DNA from: Nageia nagi
Taxonomy: Eukaryota; Pinophyta
Length of the DNA stretch: 64,000 nt
Reading direction: 5' to 3'
NCBI GenBank assembly: GCA_050084985.1
Contig: JBITNC010000001.1
Coordinates: forward strand, 42,842,001-42,906,000
In this document: positions 10,645 to 21,379 of the stretch, one piece after another
Numbering within the stretch: the stretch's first letter is position 1
How the letters are laid out: each line of letters starts with the position of its first letter
Notes under the pieces: model-generated
What the model saw: only the letters and a program-made list of their open reading frames with translations
The model's database searches: none
Told to the model about the DNA's origin: nothing
Position numbers and translations under genes: made by a program

Positions 10645-12444
10645 ATGGTTGAAACCTTCGTTCCCAAGCACATACTCGATGGTTCCAACTTTGGAATATG
10701 GGAACCACGTATGAAAGCCGAGTTACAAGCAAGAAAGCTATGGTAGACAGTTAGTGAAGACGTGGTTGCTCCTACCGATGAGAAGGCTCTTGAAGTATAC
10801 AACTCAAAGAATGAGTTAGCAACTTCTATGATTTACCGTGCAGTTTCAGATGATGTCCTTCTCATGATTTCTTCATCAACTTCAGCAAAGGAAGCTTGGG
10901 ATAGGTTAAAGAAAATTTACCTTGGGTCCAAATTTTCAAGGAGGTTTACTATTCTACAAAAGTTGTTGCAGTATCGACAAAGTGAAGATGAAAGTGCCTC
11001 CATCTACTTAAATAAAATCATTGACCTCAGGACACAACTGATTGGTTGTGGGTGCAACTGGATCAATGATGAGTTCATGGTCTTCATCATTCTTCAAAGC
11101 CTTACTACAAAGTTCAGCAACTTTGTCATAGTTATGGAAATAAGGCTCGATGATGAAGAAGATGTCATCTCACTTGATAACCTTTCTAGACTTCTTCTAA
11201 AGCATGAGGAAACTTTGAACAAGAAAATGTTGAAACTTTCTCCAAAGGACCATAGCATTGCTCTAGGAGCAACCAAAACTCCTTTCAAGAAAAAGTTCAA
11301 ACATTACAAATTCAAAGACAACAAGTCCTCATCTACCTTCAGGAAGTATGACAAAAAGGGCAACAACAACAACAATCATGGCAACTATAGACACAGGAAT
11401 GATAAAGCAGGATCAAGCAATCCAACACCTCAAGAAAAGTTTGATGGGAATTGTAACTTCTGTGGCATCTTTGGGCACAAAGAGTATGATTGTCGCAAAA
11501 AGAAATTTGCTCAAAAAGGAAAGGGAAATGCAAATGTGAGAACTTTCAATAATAAAAAGAAGAACAAGCATACTGCTAATGTTGCCTACTACTCAATGAC
11601 TCAAACTATTTCAAATGATTGGATTGTTGATTCAGGATGCACTAATCACATGTGTTATGAAAAGGATAAGTTTGAAAACTTTCATAAGTACAAAAAGGAT
11701 GCAGTTGTGATAGGTGATAATACAGTCCTTGATGTTCACGGAATAGGGAATGTGAAGATTCATGGAAAGACTCTTGATAATGTCTTTTATGTTCCTAAAC
11801 TAAGGATGAATCTCATCTCCGTGATTCAGATTACAAGGAAAGGATGCTCATTTGAGTTTACCTCACACTCTTGGTGTGTTAAGAAAGGACTTGCCACTTT
11901 GATGAAAGGATCAGTAAAGAATGACCTTTATATTGTGGATCAAGTACCTTCAAAGATTTGTCTTGCTACAAATGTTTGTTCAAAAGGTAATCTTTGGCAT
12001 CAACGATTAGGACACCTTAACCACAAGAGTATTCAAGCTATGAAAACTCAAGAACTTGTGGAAGGTTTACCTAATATTTCACCCACAGTTGGTCTTTGTG
12101 AAAGGTGCATTCTAGGAAAGATGCATAGGCAAAAGTTTGAAAAAGATAAGGCAACTCGGGCTACTTGTCCTCTTCAACTTGTACATTCAGATTTGATGGG
12201 TCCTTTTCAGACTAAGTCACTAGGTGGAGCTTCTTATGTTCTGACCTTCATTGATGACTTCAGTAGGATGACATTTGGTTATCTACTTGAGCACAAGGAT
12301 CAAACTTTTGACAGGTTTCAAGACTTCAAGGCACTTGTTGAAAATCAAACTGATTTTAAGATCAAAATGTTGAGATCTGACAATGGGGGTGAATATAATA
12401 GCAATGAGTTTAATGACTTTTGTGTTAAACATAGGATTAAGTGA
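10645..12444 (+). pseudogene. Copia A gag-protease-integrase (stops inside)
   Basis: This is the N-terminal part of the copia polyprotein. The ATG at 10645 opens MVETFVPKHILDGSNF, typical of copia gag, but a TAG at 10744-10746 interrupts it after LW. From 10747 the frame is open to 12444. It contains the UBN2-type gag, the zinc knuckle CNFCGIFGHKEYDC (about 11452-11493), the protease motif WIVDSGC (11620-11640), the GAG-pre-integrase HHCC motif with LWHQRLGHLNH (about 11992-12025) and CERC (about 12100), and the integrase core with aspartates in VHSDLMGP (12190) and RSDNGGEY (12379). The frame ends at TGA 12442-12444, where an Arg codon (CGA) is expected, just before QFTIPYTPQQNG. Confidence 0.95.
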
Positions 12445-12893
12445 CAATTCACAATCCCTTACACCCCTCAGCAAAATGGAGTTGCTGAAAGGAAGAATTA
12501 CACCATTATGGAAATGGCAAGATGCATGTTGGGTAACCTTCCTAGTTTCTTATGGGGCGAAGCTATTCACACTGCTATTCACACCCTAAATAGGTGTCCT
12601 ACTAAGGCAATTGAAGGTAAAACTCCATATGAAGCATGGACAGGAAAGAAACCTAACCTCTCACACTTCAGGGTCTTCGGTTGTGATGCATTTGCCTTCA
12701 TTACCTCAGAGAAAAGAAAGAAGCTAGATAAATGATCAGAAAAATGCATCTTTGTGGGGTATGATAATCAGCATAGAGGTTACAGGCTCTACTCTTCATC
12801 CCATAAAATAGTCTTTGTTTCTAAGGATGTTAAGTTCAATGAACTTTCTGAGAATACGACCTCTCATGTTGAAGTGTCTGATACAATGATTCT
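12445..12893 (+). pseudogene. Copia A integrase C-terminal part
   Basis: This is a continuation of the integrase after the TGA, in the same frame: YTPQQNGVAERKN carries the catalytic Glu of the DD35E triad. The segment PYEAWTGKKPNLSHFRVFG and EKCIFVGYD follow, as in all copia integrases. A second TGA (12733-12735) replaces the Arg expected in KLDKRSEKC. A frameshift between about 12836 and 12893 moves the reading frame before RT. Confidence 0.92.
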
Positions 12894-13970
12894 TTGCCTA
12901 CACCTAACTGGTTGGATGAGCATGTAGAGAAGTCACCACAAGAGCAAAATTCTCCAGCACAGAGAATTACAAGAAGTATGACCTTGAATAAATCCTTATT
13001 TACCAAAATTGATAATATGCATGAGCCATCAACCTTCAAAGAAGCTTCCAAGCAAGAGTGTTGGATGGAAGCTATGAAAGTTGAGTATGAGGCCCTCATG
13101 AAAAATGAAACTTGGGATTTGGTTCCTTATCCCAATGAGAAAAATGTGATTGGCAATAAATGGATATACAAGGTCAAGTACAATTCTGATGGAAAAATTG
13201 AAAAATACAAGGCAAGGTTAGTAGCCAAAGGATTCGCTCAGAAATATGGGATTGATTATGAGGAAACCTTTGCTCCTGTGGCCAAGATGCCTACTGTCAG
13301 AATAATTCTTGCTCTTTCTGCAGCTCAAGGATGGAAAGCTTTTCAACTTGATGTCAAAAGTGCATTTCTCAATGGTGACTTGGATGTTGAAATCTACATG
13401 AATCAACCAGAAGGATTTATTCCAAAAGGAAAAGAGTCTCTTGTGTGTAAGCTAAAGAAGTCTTTGTATGGACTTAAGCAAGCACCTAGAGCATGGTACA
13501 AGAAAATTTTAGGATTCTTTGCAGATATTGGTTTTTCCAAGTGCTTCTCAGATTCAGATCTATATGTACTCAATCAAGGAAAAGACATGGTCATCATTCT
13601 CCTTTATGTGGATGATCTTCTCATAACAGGCAATAATATTGAAATCATCCAAGAGTGCATATCCAAACTCAAGGCAACATTTGAAATGACTGATCTAGGT
13701 CTATTGCATTACTATCTTAGGATGCAAGTATACCAACACAAAGATTGTACTTATCTTAGTCAATCTAAGTATATATCAGACATCTTGCAAAAGTTTGGAA
13801 TGGAGGAGTGTAAATATGTTGCAATACCTATTTCTCCTAGAATCGTTGTATCACTGAACTCAGATTCTCAGTTGGCTGATGCTACAGCTTATAGACAATT
13901 GATTGGTAGTCTTCTGTATCTGACTATCTCTCATCCTGATATTGCCTTTGCAGTGAATCTGATGACATGA
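12894..13970 (+). pseudogene. Copia A reverse transcriptase
   Basis: This is the RNA-dependent DNA polymerase domain of the copia polyprotein. Recognisable are WMEAMKVEYEALMKN, KWIYKVKYNSDGKIEKYKAR, GIDYEETFAPVAKM, the D of QLDVKSAFLNGDL, SLYGLKQAPRAWY and the catalytic LLYVDDLL (about 13598-13621). The frame is open for 358 codons, the longest intact domain in the window. It ends at TGA 13968-13970 where SRFMQNP-type sequence expects Arg. The start coordinate is the frame boundary, not a true initiation codon. Confidence 0.95.
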
Positions 13971-14570
13971 TTCATGCAAAACCCATATGTTGAACACCTC
14001 AATGCTGTTAAGCAAATCTTGAGGTATGTTGTAAGGATAAAGGATCTCGCTCTTAAGTATTCCACAGTGCCCTCAATTGTTCTCTCAGGGTTCTCAGATT
14101 CTGATTATGGGGGAGATAGAGATAATAGAAAATCAACCTCTGCATATGTGTTTAGCATTGGTTCAGGTGCTATCTCTTGGGCTTCCAAGAAGCAACCTAC
14201 TGTGACTCTTTCTACCATCGAAGCTGAATATCGAGCCATGTCTGTTGTCACCCAAGAAGCTATTTGGCTAAGACATCTTCTGAATGAAATTGGGTATAAG
14301 CAAAATGGCCCCTCTCTTATTTCGTCAAATAATCAATCGGCTATCTCTTTGGCTAAGAATCCTGTGTTCCATCAGCGAACCAAACATGTAGAAATCCAAG
14401 CTCATTTTATCAGGGAGAAGGTTCTAGATGACATCATACACTTGCAGTATTGTTCATCTACTGAAAACTCTACTGATTTGTTCACCAAGCCCCTTCCTGA
14501 AGCTCAGTTCTGCAAGCTTAGGGATTCTCTCGGGTTGGTGAAGTTGCCCTCAAGGGGGAGTGAAGTTTAA
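13971..14570 (+). pseudogene. Copia A RNase H and polyprotein end
   Basis: This is the copia RNase H domain that degrades the RNA of the hybrid. It shows GFSDSDYGGDRDNRKST (catalytic Asp), GAISWASKKQPTVTLST, EAEYRAM (catalytic Glu), SNNQSAISLAKNPVFHQRTK (the usual first Asp of DNQSA is Asn here) and HIDI-type sequence changed to HVEIQAHFIREK. The polyprotein ends DSLGLVKLPSRGSEV at TAA 14568-14570, overlapping an ancestral-looking PPT. Confidence 0.93.
14552..14560 (+). other. Second PPT-like tract at the end of pol
   Basis: AAGGGGGAG followed by TG is identical over 11 bases to the PPT and LTR junction at 15389-15399. In standard copia elements the PPT overlaps the end of pol exactly as here, so this may be the ancestral PPT left behind when the 3' UTR was gained. 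Confidence 0.6.
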
Positions 14571-14616
14571 ACTTTTGTTAGTGATGAAAACTTCACCTCT
14601 AAGAGGCCTTTTTTGA

Positions 14617-14912
14617 TTGTACATTCTAGACCTCCATGGTAAGTTTGCTCTGCGTGACAAACTTGTTGTACAATTATTGTTATAGAGTGTTGATTATTTT
14701 ATACCTCAGTGGTAAGTTTGCTCTGCATGACAAACTTGTTGTACATTTTATACCTCCATGGTGAGTTTGCTCTACGTGAGAAACTTATTGTACAAATTTT
14801 GAGCATATAATTAATATACCTCCGTGGTAAGTTGCTCTGCGTGAGGAACTTGTTGTACATTCTATACCTCTGTGGTGAGTTTGCTCTGTGTGAGAAACTC
14901 ATTGTACAATTT
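14617..14912 (+). repeat. Five tandem hairpin units in copia A 3' UTR
   Basis: There are five diverged units with core TACCTCYRTGGTRAGTTTGC, a ten-base loop CTCTGCGTGA and then AAACTT, ending TTGTACA. In each, AAGTTTG/CAAACTT-type arms flank the loop (14641-14664, 14714-14737, 14763-14786, about 14829-14850, 14877-14900). The outer pair changes A-T to G-C in unit 5 and G-T in unit 3, so pairing is kept there; the inner G-C is G-G in units 3 and 5. Confidence 0.85.
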
Positions 14913-15388
14913 TTATGCTCTATTTTAAAATCAACACATGTCTATATACAACAGGTGACTATGAGTGATGGCTTGGCATCTCTGTGATGGCTTATAGTGC
15001 ACCATTGATCAGTTATTTATAAGATGGCATTATTTGATTCACTTATTTGAATATATGATGCATCTAACTGATTTTGTTCATGAGTTGCTTGTAGCATGCA
15101 GGATCTTCTTCAGAAAATGCAGGTTACTCACCTTGTGAAAGCAAGCTCATGGAGACTCACATGTCAGCTTAAAGTTGATTGACTACTATGTACAGTGAAA
15201 CCAGTTGTGGTTAATGATTGTATTGTAAACCATTTTTTGTCAAATGGTAATGTAGTGAGTCTCACACTAGTTCTCAAAAAGATTCTCAAAATATGTAAAA
15301 GTTCTCATCTCCACTTGTATCTCTATGGAGGAGAACTCTCTCTTACTCTCTCTCTTCTCTCTTCTACGCTCTATCCCAATATTGCATT
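14913..15388 (+). other. Copia A distal 3' UTR
   Basis: I see no supportable gene. A pyrimidine-rich tract (about 15340-15365, CTCTC repeats) lies shortly before the PPT. Confidence 0.5.
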
Positions 15389-15397
15389 AAGGGGGAG
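15389..15397 (+). other. Copia A polypurine tract
   Basis: AAGGGGGAG abuts the 3' LTR start TGTTAGAA and would prime plus-strand DNA synthesis. Confidence 0.9.
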
Positions 15398-15886
15398 TGT
15401 TAGAATTTGTAATGAAATATTGTGAATATCTAGACTCCTTGTAAATTCAATTAATCACTTAAGGGTATGTAGATACCTTAAGTGATTAATAGAATTCTTT
15501 AATATGTAGACTTTGACTTTACCAAAGTGGGTAGTTGGTAGGTTGAAGTTTGGTGATAAATTTAATGTAACCCTAACCTTACCCTTGGGTTAAAGGAAGG
15601 TTATGGAGGTGCTCTCAACCTATAAATAGAGGGCCTCTCCTCATGTAAACATATCTAAGTTTTGAGTAAAATTACTCTACTTGGTTGTGTAGGAGAGAGC
15701 TAGAGAATAGTTGTAAGAGAGACATAGATTTGAGAATAAGAGAACTAGTTGTGGATGTACTCCCAAGGAGGGAGGAACCACATTATATTGATGTGTTATC
15801 TTGAGTGATTGTGTTATCTTGTGTACACTTGAGTTTCCTAGTCTAAGGTCCTAAAGGATTTGTTTAGATCTAGTTCAAATCCTTCA
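15398..15886 (+). repeat. Copia A 3' LTR
   Basis: 489 bp, three mismatches to the 5' LTR and no indels. It is followed directly by the TSD TGTTC and carries the same U3 inverted repeat (15450-15490) and TATA box (15621-15629). Confidence 0.95.
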
Positions 15887-15891
15887 TGTTC
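15887..15891. repeat. Target-site duplication of the copia element (right)
   Basis: TGTTC matches 6778-6782. Joining the flanks gives GTATATGTTCCTCTATTGG, the counterpart of GTATATATCCCTCTATTGG in the unoccupied Tat-1 LTR at about 32897. Confidence 0.9.
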
Positions 15892-16675
15892 CTCTATTGG
15901 AAAAATAGGGGAATCATCAATGCTCTTTGTAGATCATTGGAAATCCATGTGAATTGCTAGTGCTTAACTGTAATTGTTGATATTTCTATAACCTAGGTTA
16001 TAACTTGTATTTTAATGTATTTAACTTTGTGGATCACTTTTGATCTAATCTTTGTAGCTTCTTGGCTCACTTTTTTGTACTCTATCACTCCTTAACACTT
16101 GTGTACCCTATACACATGCTAAGAAATAAAATAGCAAACATACTTGCACTCTTAATAATAAAATATTGCTAAAAAGATACAAGCATTCATCAAAAAATGA
16201 AGTAATTAAGCTCACAAGATATAGTTCTATTAGTATTTTGGTAGCATAATGTTACTTCTCTCATTAGGGTTTAGTTTGTACATCATGTCTACTATTTAAA
16301 TAGATTTTTAACATGCCTAAGTGAGTCCCTAGATCTATTATAAGTTAGGAGTCAAATCTCATCCTTTGCTAACAATGGATGAGCTCAAGCTTATCTTAAA
16401 CCCCAAATAGGTTGAGGGAGACTCGTTAATTCCTATCTAGATTAACAACTCTTCCCTCTATCTAGAGTTTCATGGAAGAGATGAGATTCATAGCTCATTT
16501 TTGTAATTTTTCTAGTTACAAAGTCACTGGTGACTCTGATCAAGCACTGATGATTGGGTTGGATTGCTGGCAATTCAATCTTTATCACTAGCATTTTGGT
16601 TAAATTAGGTTTTTTATGTTTTTTGATATTTACATTATTTGAATTTCAAATAAGGGTCATTTTTGGGTGTTTACA
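15892..16675 (-). repeat. Tat-1 3' LTR, second part
   Basis: This continues the Tat-1 3' LTR after the copia insertion and ends (plus orientation) TTTTTGGGTGTTTACA, i.e. TGTAAACACCC at the LTR start on the element strand. It aligns over its whole length with 32898-33693. Confidence 0.9.
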
Positions 16676-16690
16676 TTTTGCCTCTTTTTT
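16676..16690 (-). other. Tat-1 polypurine tract
   Basis: On the minus strand AAAAAGAGGCAAAA directly precedes the LTR start TGTAAACACC, the usual position and composition of a Tat-type PPT. Its presence shows that this LTR is the 3' LTR of the element to its right. Confidence 0.7.
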
Positions 16691-17533
16691 AATTATCTTC
16701 TATCAATGATAGATGATAATACAAAAATGTAGATGAGGCAATATCCAAGTGGCATGATTTGTTTGATTAACTCTAAGGTCAATGTTTAAAATCAAGTTAA
16801 TCTCTTAAGTAAGTGAAACTTCTCAATCAGATCATGATAAAAAAAATTTCATCTTTTTCTTTAACACATTTTGAAAATAATTTAAGTATATAGCAAAATA
16901 TTACTTGTATAGACCATCCATACTATGTGCTTATGTGATAGGTGCATGATGAATTCTCGTTATCATTAGTCACATGTGTTAAGCAAGTATGCACAAGAAG
17001 CATGGTTTTTTGTATATATGAGTTTGATTGTGATAGGACTACCTTTTTTCCCAATATTAGGGTTTCATGGTCATCTTACACAAAATATTAGTCCACTTTA
17101 TATCATTGTTTGATTTTTCTAGGTCTAAAATATTTTGAGAGTCTTCACTTCTTTCATTCATATCACTTTAAGTGGTTTTGGTAAATATGGTACCTAATTG
17201 TCAATGTAGTATTTTATTGACTTTATCATCCTATATTTCAATACAAATTATTATTATTATTTTTAAATTTCAAATCAAATGGATCAATGGTGATTGCTCA
17301 TGAAACACCAGCAATCATTATGGATTGCTAGCACTTGACTAAAAGTAACTAGTGTTTGACTTTGTAAAGAAATAAAAATAAAATATGAAGTCATTTTCTT
17401 ATTTATTTTTTGTGTTTGGTTTGTCAAAGCTCTAATCTTGAGATCCCATACTCTAAATTTTAACCTATTTTTGTGCCTTCTACTATTGATGGAAGTAAAG
17501 ATGCCATCATAAGAATGATCAACCTCACGCAAA
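16691..17533. other. Tat-1 internal non-coding region next to PPT
   Basis: No gene seen. Parts align with 40670-41620 in Tat-3. ATCATT-type motifs occur at 17285-17340. Confidence 0.5.
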
Positions 17534-19480
17534 TGACAAATGAGAGAAGAGGTAGGTTAAAAACCCCTCTTAAGTTTTTTATCTATTATAGCATTTTAAG
17601 TTGATATTTTGAAAAATAGAAACTGTAGGAATGTTAGCAATTATTTTTTACCTAGTATAAGTTAGTTAGTTTTGTAAATTTTTTGCATTTTATATAGATT
17701 TCAAAAAAATTTGAAACCCTTAACCACAGTCATTGACCAGAGTTGAGGTTTCACAAAAATGTTGATGATCGGTTATGATCATTGGCAATTCTAGAAACCT
17801 AATTCTTGATTGCCAATGATTAGTACTAAAGTTAATTTTTTTAACATATTCAAATTACTACCTTAGGTTTTATACATCTTTGAGCCTCATGGGTGATATC
17901 TAAAGATTTTGGTGGAGGGGCATGATCTTTTGACTACTAATGGTCACACATTTTTCTATAGTGTAGGATTTAGAATAGGGCCTCATATGGACTGCATTCA
18001 TTGGGACTATCCATTATTGGCAGCATTGTTAGAGAGATGGGAATCTTCTACAAGCACTTTTCATCTTCCCATAGGGGAGATGCTATCATAGTGGAGGATA
18101 TCCATTGCTTGTATCGTATTCCAATCCAAGGCTAAGGGATTGATCTTGCTATAGATCATGAGTCTGTACATCCTAACATCATAGCTATTTATGGGGCAAA
18201 TGCTATAGATACAGTACTCGATGATATGTTCTTAAGAGGCTTACCTTATTATCAATACTAGAGAGGGAATCAACAAACACTAGTGAGGGATTCATACTTG
18301 ATAGGCCTCATTCAGTGTTATTCCCTACTAGACATAAGAAGTGGTAATTTTCCATAGTTATTGTTACATGTAGTTGTAGATATTATTTAGCATAACACCA
18401 TTTACACTTGGGCTACCATGATTTTAACATAGATTTATAGGGACCTATTATTTTATTCATTAGGTGATAGAGCATCATTATCAATGACCATCATCTTGCA
18501 AGCATGGGCTTATGAGCACATTCACATGGCTCATCTGTATGGGTTACTTGTGCCTAGATTTGAGACATATTTTAGATATACTATTGGTGTTTTATGCTAG
18601 AGAGAAGATTTCTATTCTCATCCTTCAGATGGCATCCATCATGATGTTTCCTTCTATCAGCATCTTATGTACCCAGATTGGGATGGACTTGCTATTGAGC
18701 TTGTCAGTATCAGATAGGCTAGGGTACTTAATGGGATGAGGATAGAGTTTCTTGAGTATTTTTACATTGAGTGGGTGAGGCATTAGTTTAGTATTATTCA
18801 AGACATACCCCCACCTCTTATTCAATTTTTCAATGAGGGATAGGTATTTATTTAGGGTATTTAAAGGTTGGTGTATGTAGAGCCTAACCCTTCATAAGAT
18901 GAGCCCATGATAGATTAGAAGGTAGATGATATGGGTGTTCCTGAGGCATTTATCACTTAGTGGTAAGTTGAGCGAAAGAGAGACCTTAAGAATGATGTAG
19001 AGGGATAATGAGTGTGTTAAAGGTTTGATGAGCTAGGTACAATGGTTGAGACTTGAGAGGAGGTTGCATAAGAGCTACGAGAGGGCTAGGCCAGGGAGAA
19101 AGCTTATGAGGAGCTAGAGGGAACCACTAGTTAGGGTGATGAGGATGAGCCCACAAGAGTAGCATGAGCAATGGGAGGAGGTCAAGCTCCTCCACCATAG
19201 GTAACTAACATAGATGCACTCTTGGGAGACATATATAGGTATCCCAACTGAGTGCTCATATGTATCAACATTAAGATGAGAGAGATAGGTATTATTAAAA
19301 GCAAGATGAGGCACATTCTTCTTTATAGAGTGGAGGAGCTAGTACTTAAGCAATAGGGGTCAAATAGCCATCCACATTCATTCAAGGTCTTATTCAATAA
19401 AGGGATTATTATAGCTCTCTTATTCAAGCATGGTTGATTGGTGTACCATCATTTGTTCTTGGTACTTTTTATCCAATTTC
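17534..19480 (+). pseudogene. Antisense plant mobile domain (PMD) gene carried by Tat-1
   Basis: This reads opposite to gag-pol. Translation (with stops and at least one frameshift) gives DYPLLAALLERWESSTSTFH and LPIGEML (about 17985-18090), then VEDIHCLYRIPIQG, DTVLDDMFLRGLPYYQ, the block LIGLIQCYSLLDIRSGNFP (about 18300-18360), YTWATMIL, IYRDLLFYSLGDRASLS and LQAWAYEHIHMAHL (about 18400-18540). These are the ordered hallmarks of the plant mobile domain (MAIN/MAIL-type, PF10536): ERW-x-THTFHLP-GE, gap, LL-LG-LF, then LQ-WA-E. A charged C-terminal tail follows (about 19020-19130). A first ATG (17534) plus a 19-nt exon and an AG/GTAG donor is matched in Tat-3; the intron is tentative because the frame does not join cleanly. 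Known: PMD genes occur both as host genes and in transposons. About 20 stops rule out function. Confidence 0.8.
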
Positions 19481-20222
19481 TCTTGCTTCATATATCCTAA
19501 TGGACATTTCAATTTATCATATGACTAATGGATCACAGGGACTATTACCACATAAGTAGGGTTGTTAGGCCTTTCATTTCATGCAATCATAGTGAGATAG
19601 GTGGGGTTTCTCCATAGCATCCAATAGGTTCTTTTGAGCTTCATAAAGCTTCTTGACCTATGATTCCTACTAGCTCAGTGGGTATGGCTCATCCTATACA
19701 TGGCACAGCTAGCAAAGTAGGGATTCTGACTGATGGTGGTGAGGGTAGCTCATTAGGATGCCCTAGTTTATGATTTATATGTTATTTTATGGTTATAAAT
19801 TGATATTTTATGGACATTACTATATATATTTTGAGATCACGGAGGGCATGATCCGATTGGACATGTATATTTTTTATGATGATGATGATAGATGTGGTGA
19901 TGATATTGATACTGATATTTATTCTATGTGTTTGATGTTTATGTATTTCATAAATGGTTGGTATATGTATGTTTTATGTTTTGATATGTATATTGATATT
20001 GATGAATGATGTATGTGTTTGTATTTGATGATGTATGTTATATGAACATAAATATTATTTTATGAATGTGAATAATGCATGTTTATAGTATATTTTTAAT
20101 GCATGGTATAAGATATTTTAATGTATGGGACATATTTTATTTATATTAGTATGGCATTAGATGCATCATTTGACATTTCTTGGCTAATTATACATAGGTT
20201 TTTCACATAATATAGTGGTATA

Positions 20223-20287
20223 CCACACACAAACACACACACACACACACACACACATGCATGCATGCGCACGCACACACACACATA
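20223..20287. repeat. CA microsatellite
   Basis: ACACAC run with an internal ATGCATGCATGCGC interruption. Confidence 0.95.
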
Positions 20288-21270
20288 TAATAATGGTTTG
20301 GATTGACTATGATCAAGATGGTAATGGGGAAAAAGAACATCAAATTTCAAGTTTAAAGAAAGAACAATTGCTTGTTCTCAATCCTATAAATAATGGAAGC
20401 TATAAAATTTAACAATGTTCTAGGAATAATGAAGGAAATATGTAGGGAAATAACACTAACTTCCAAGTCAAAGCGAAGAGAAATTGATCCCTATAGAATA
20501 ATTGAAGCTATAAAATTTAGCAATGTTAGGGGAAAATGGATAAAATGTAATAGGAAAATAACATTGCCTTCCAATTCAAAGGAAGAGCAATTGCTTGCTT
20601 TCAATCACAAAGAGTGATAGAAGCTATGAAATTTAACAATGCTCTAGGGATATGGGATAAAATGAAATGTAGATGTCATCTTTTGAACAATGTGGATGTA
20701 TGGATAAACAATGTGAAGTATTACACTCTATAAAACATATAAAGTATGCTAGTGACTCAAACATCAACTAAAATACATGGTAACTTATCAAATTGTATAA
20801 CAATATTAAATATGTAAAGGAATAGAATACCTAAATAATATGAACAAAGGAGAATAATGAATAGTGTATTCATGTATAGTTTTATTAATCAATCCTTTTT
20901 TTTTAATTTTATTTACTAAAAATAATATAAAACAAGGTTATAATACACCAAAATATATTACAAACTCATGTGTGTACAATGGTGTAAATTACCTCTCTAT
21001 ACTTTCACAAACAAAATGTTCTAAGAGCATAAAGTAAGATAATTCTACCGAATAGATATTATTTTGTAAAGTATGCTTCATTGCTAAGTTACCATGAATA
21101 TAATAGTTGATATATAAGTAACCCTAATACTTAATATGTATAGGTGGATGTACAAATGGAATGGAACACATAGGGAAGTGTACCAGTAGCCAATACACTT
21201 TAGAAATAGATATATTTTTGAGTAAACATATATAGTATATAATAACATAAGTTAATATATATACATATAT

Positions 21271-21273
<3 letters not shown>

Positions 21274-21301
<28 letters not shown>
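21274..21301. repeat. AT microsatellite
   Basis: About 13 AT units. A similar short run occurs at 45011-45031 in the matching spacer of Tat-3. Confidence 0.95.
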
Positions 21302-21305
<4 letters not shown>

Positions 21306-21379
21306 TAAATCAAAATCAATTGGAAGATAATTGTAATTAATGATGGGAAATAGGGTGAAAGTAACAATGAGTGTGAACA

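Larger units (their letters stand above)
6783..15886 (+). mobile_element. Young Ty1/copia retrotransposon (copia A)
   Basis: This is a complete Ty1/copia element of 9,104 bp. Two 489-bp LTRs (TGTTAGAA...CCTTCA) differ at only three positions. The TSD is TGTTC, the PBS resembles the initiator tRNA-Met complement, and a PPT abuts the 3' LTR. Order is LTR, extra partial LTR, PBS, 3.2-kb leader with foreign sequence, gag-protease-integrase-RT-RNase H in one frame series, about 820-bp 3' UTR with tandem hairpins, PPT, LTR. It is much longer than a typical 5-kb copia because of the leader and 3' UTR. Four in-frame stops and one frameshift make it non-autonomous. The insertion site is confirmed by the homologous empty site at about 32880-32905 in the other Tat-1 LTR. 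Confidence 0.95.
19481..21379. other. Tat-1 internal spacer between the two cargo genes
   Basis: AT-rich, no supportable gene. It contains a CA repeat, an AT repeat and a partly duplicated block (AATTTAACAATG-type sequence at about 20400-20660, three times, with CAATTGCTTG). It aligns in part with 43400-45060 in Tat-3. Confidence 0.55.

Noticed and set aside
14699-14902. 67-codon minus-strand open frame.
   Set aside because: It exists only because the hairpin units are tandem repeats; the periodic protein sequence mirrors the DNA repeat.
6159-16690. Tat-1 and Tat-2 as a tandem array sharing one LTR.
   Set aside because: At first the LTR seemed shared, with a PPT on one side and a PBS on the other. 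The TSD TGTAT and a second, split LTR (6159-6622 plus 33699-34145) show that Tat-1 is a separate insertion.
19770-20009. 79-codon plus-strand open frame rich in Y, D and M.
   Set aside because: Low-complexity GAT/TAT sequence in the spacer after the PMD gene.
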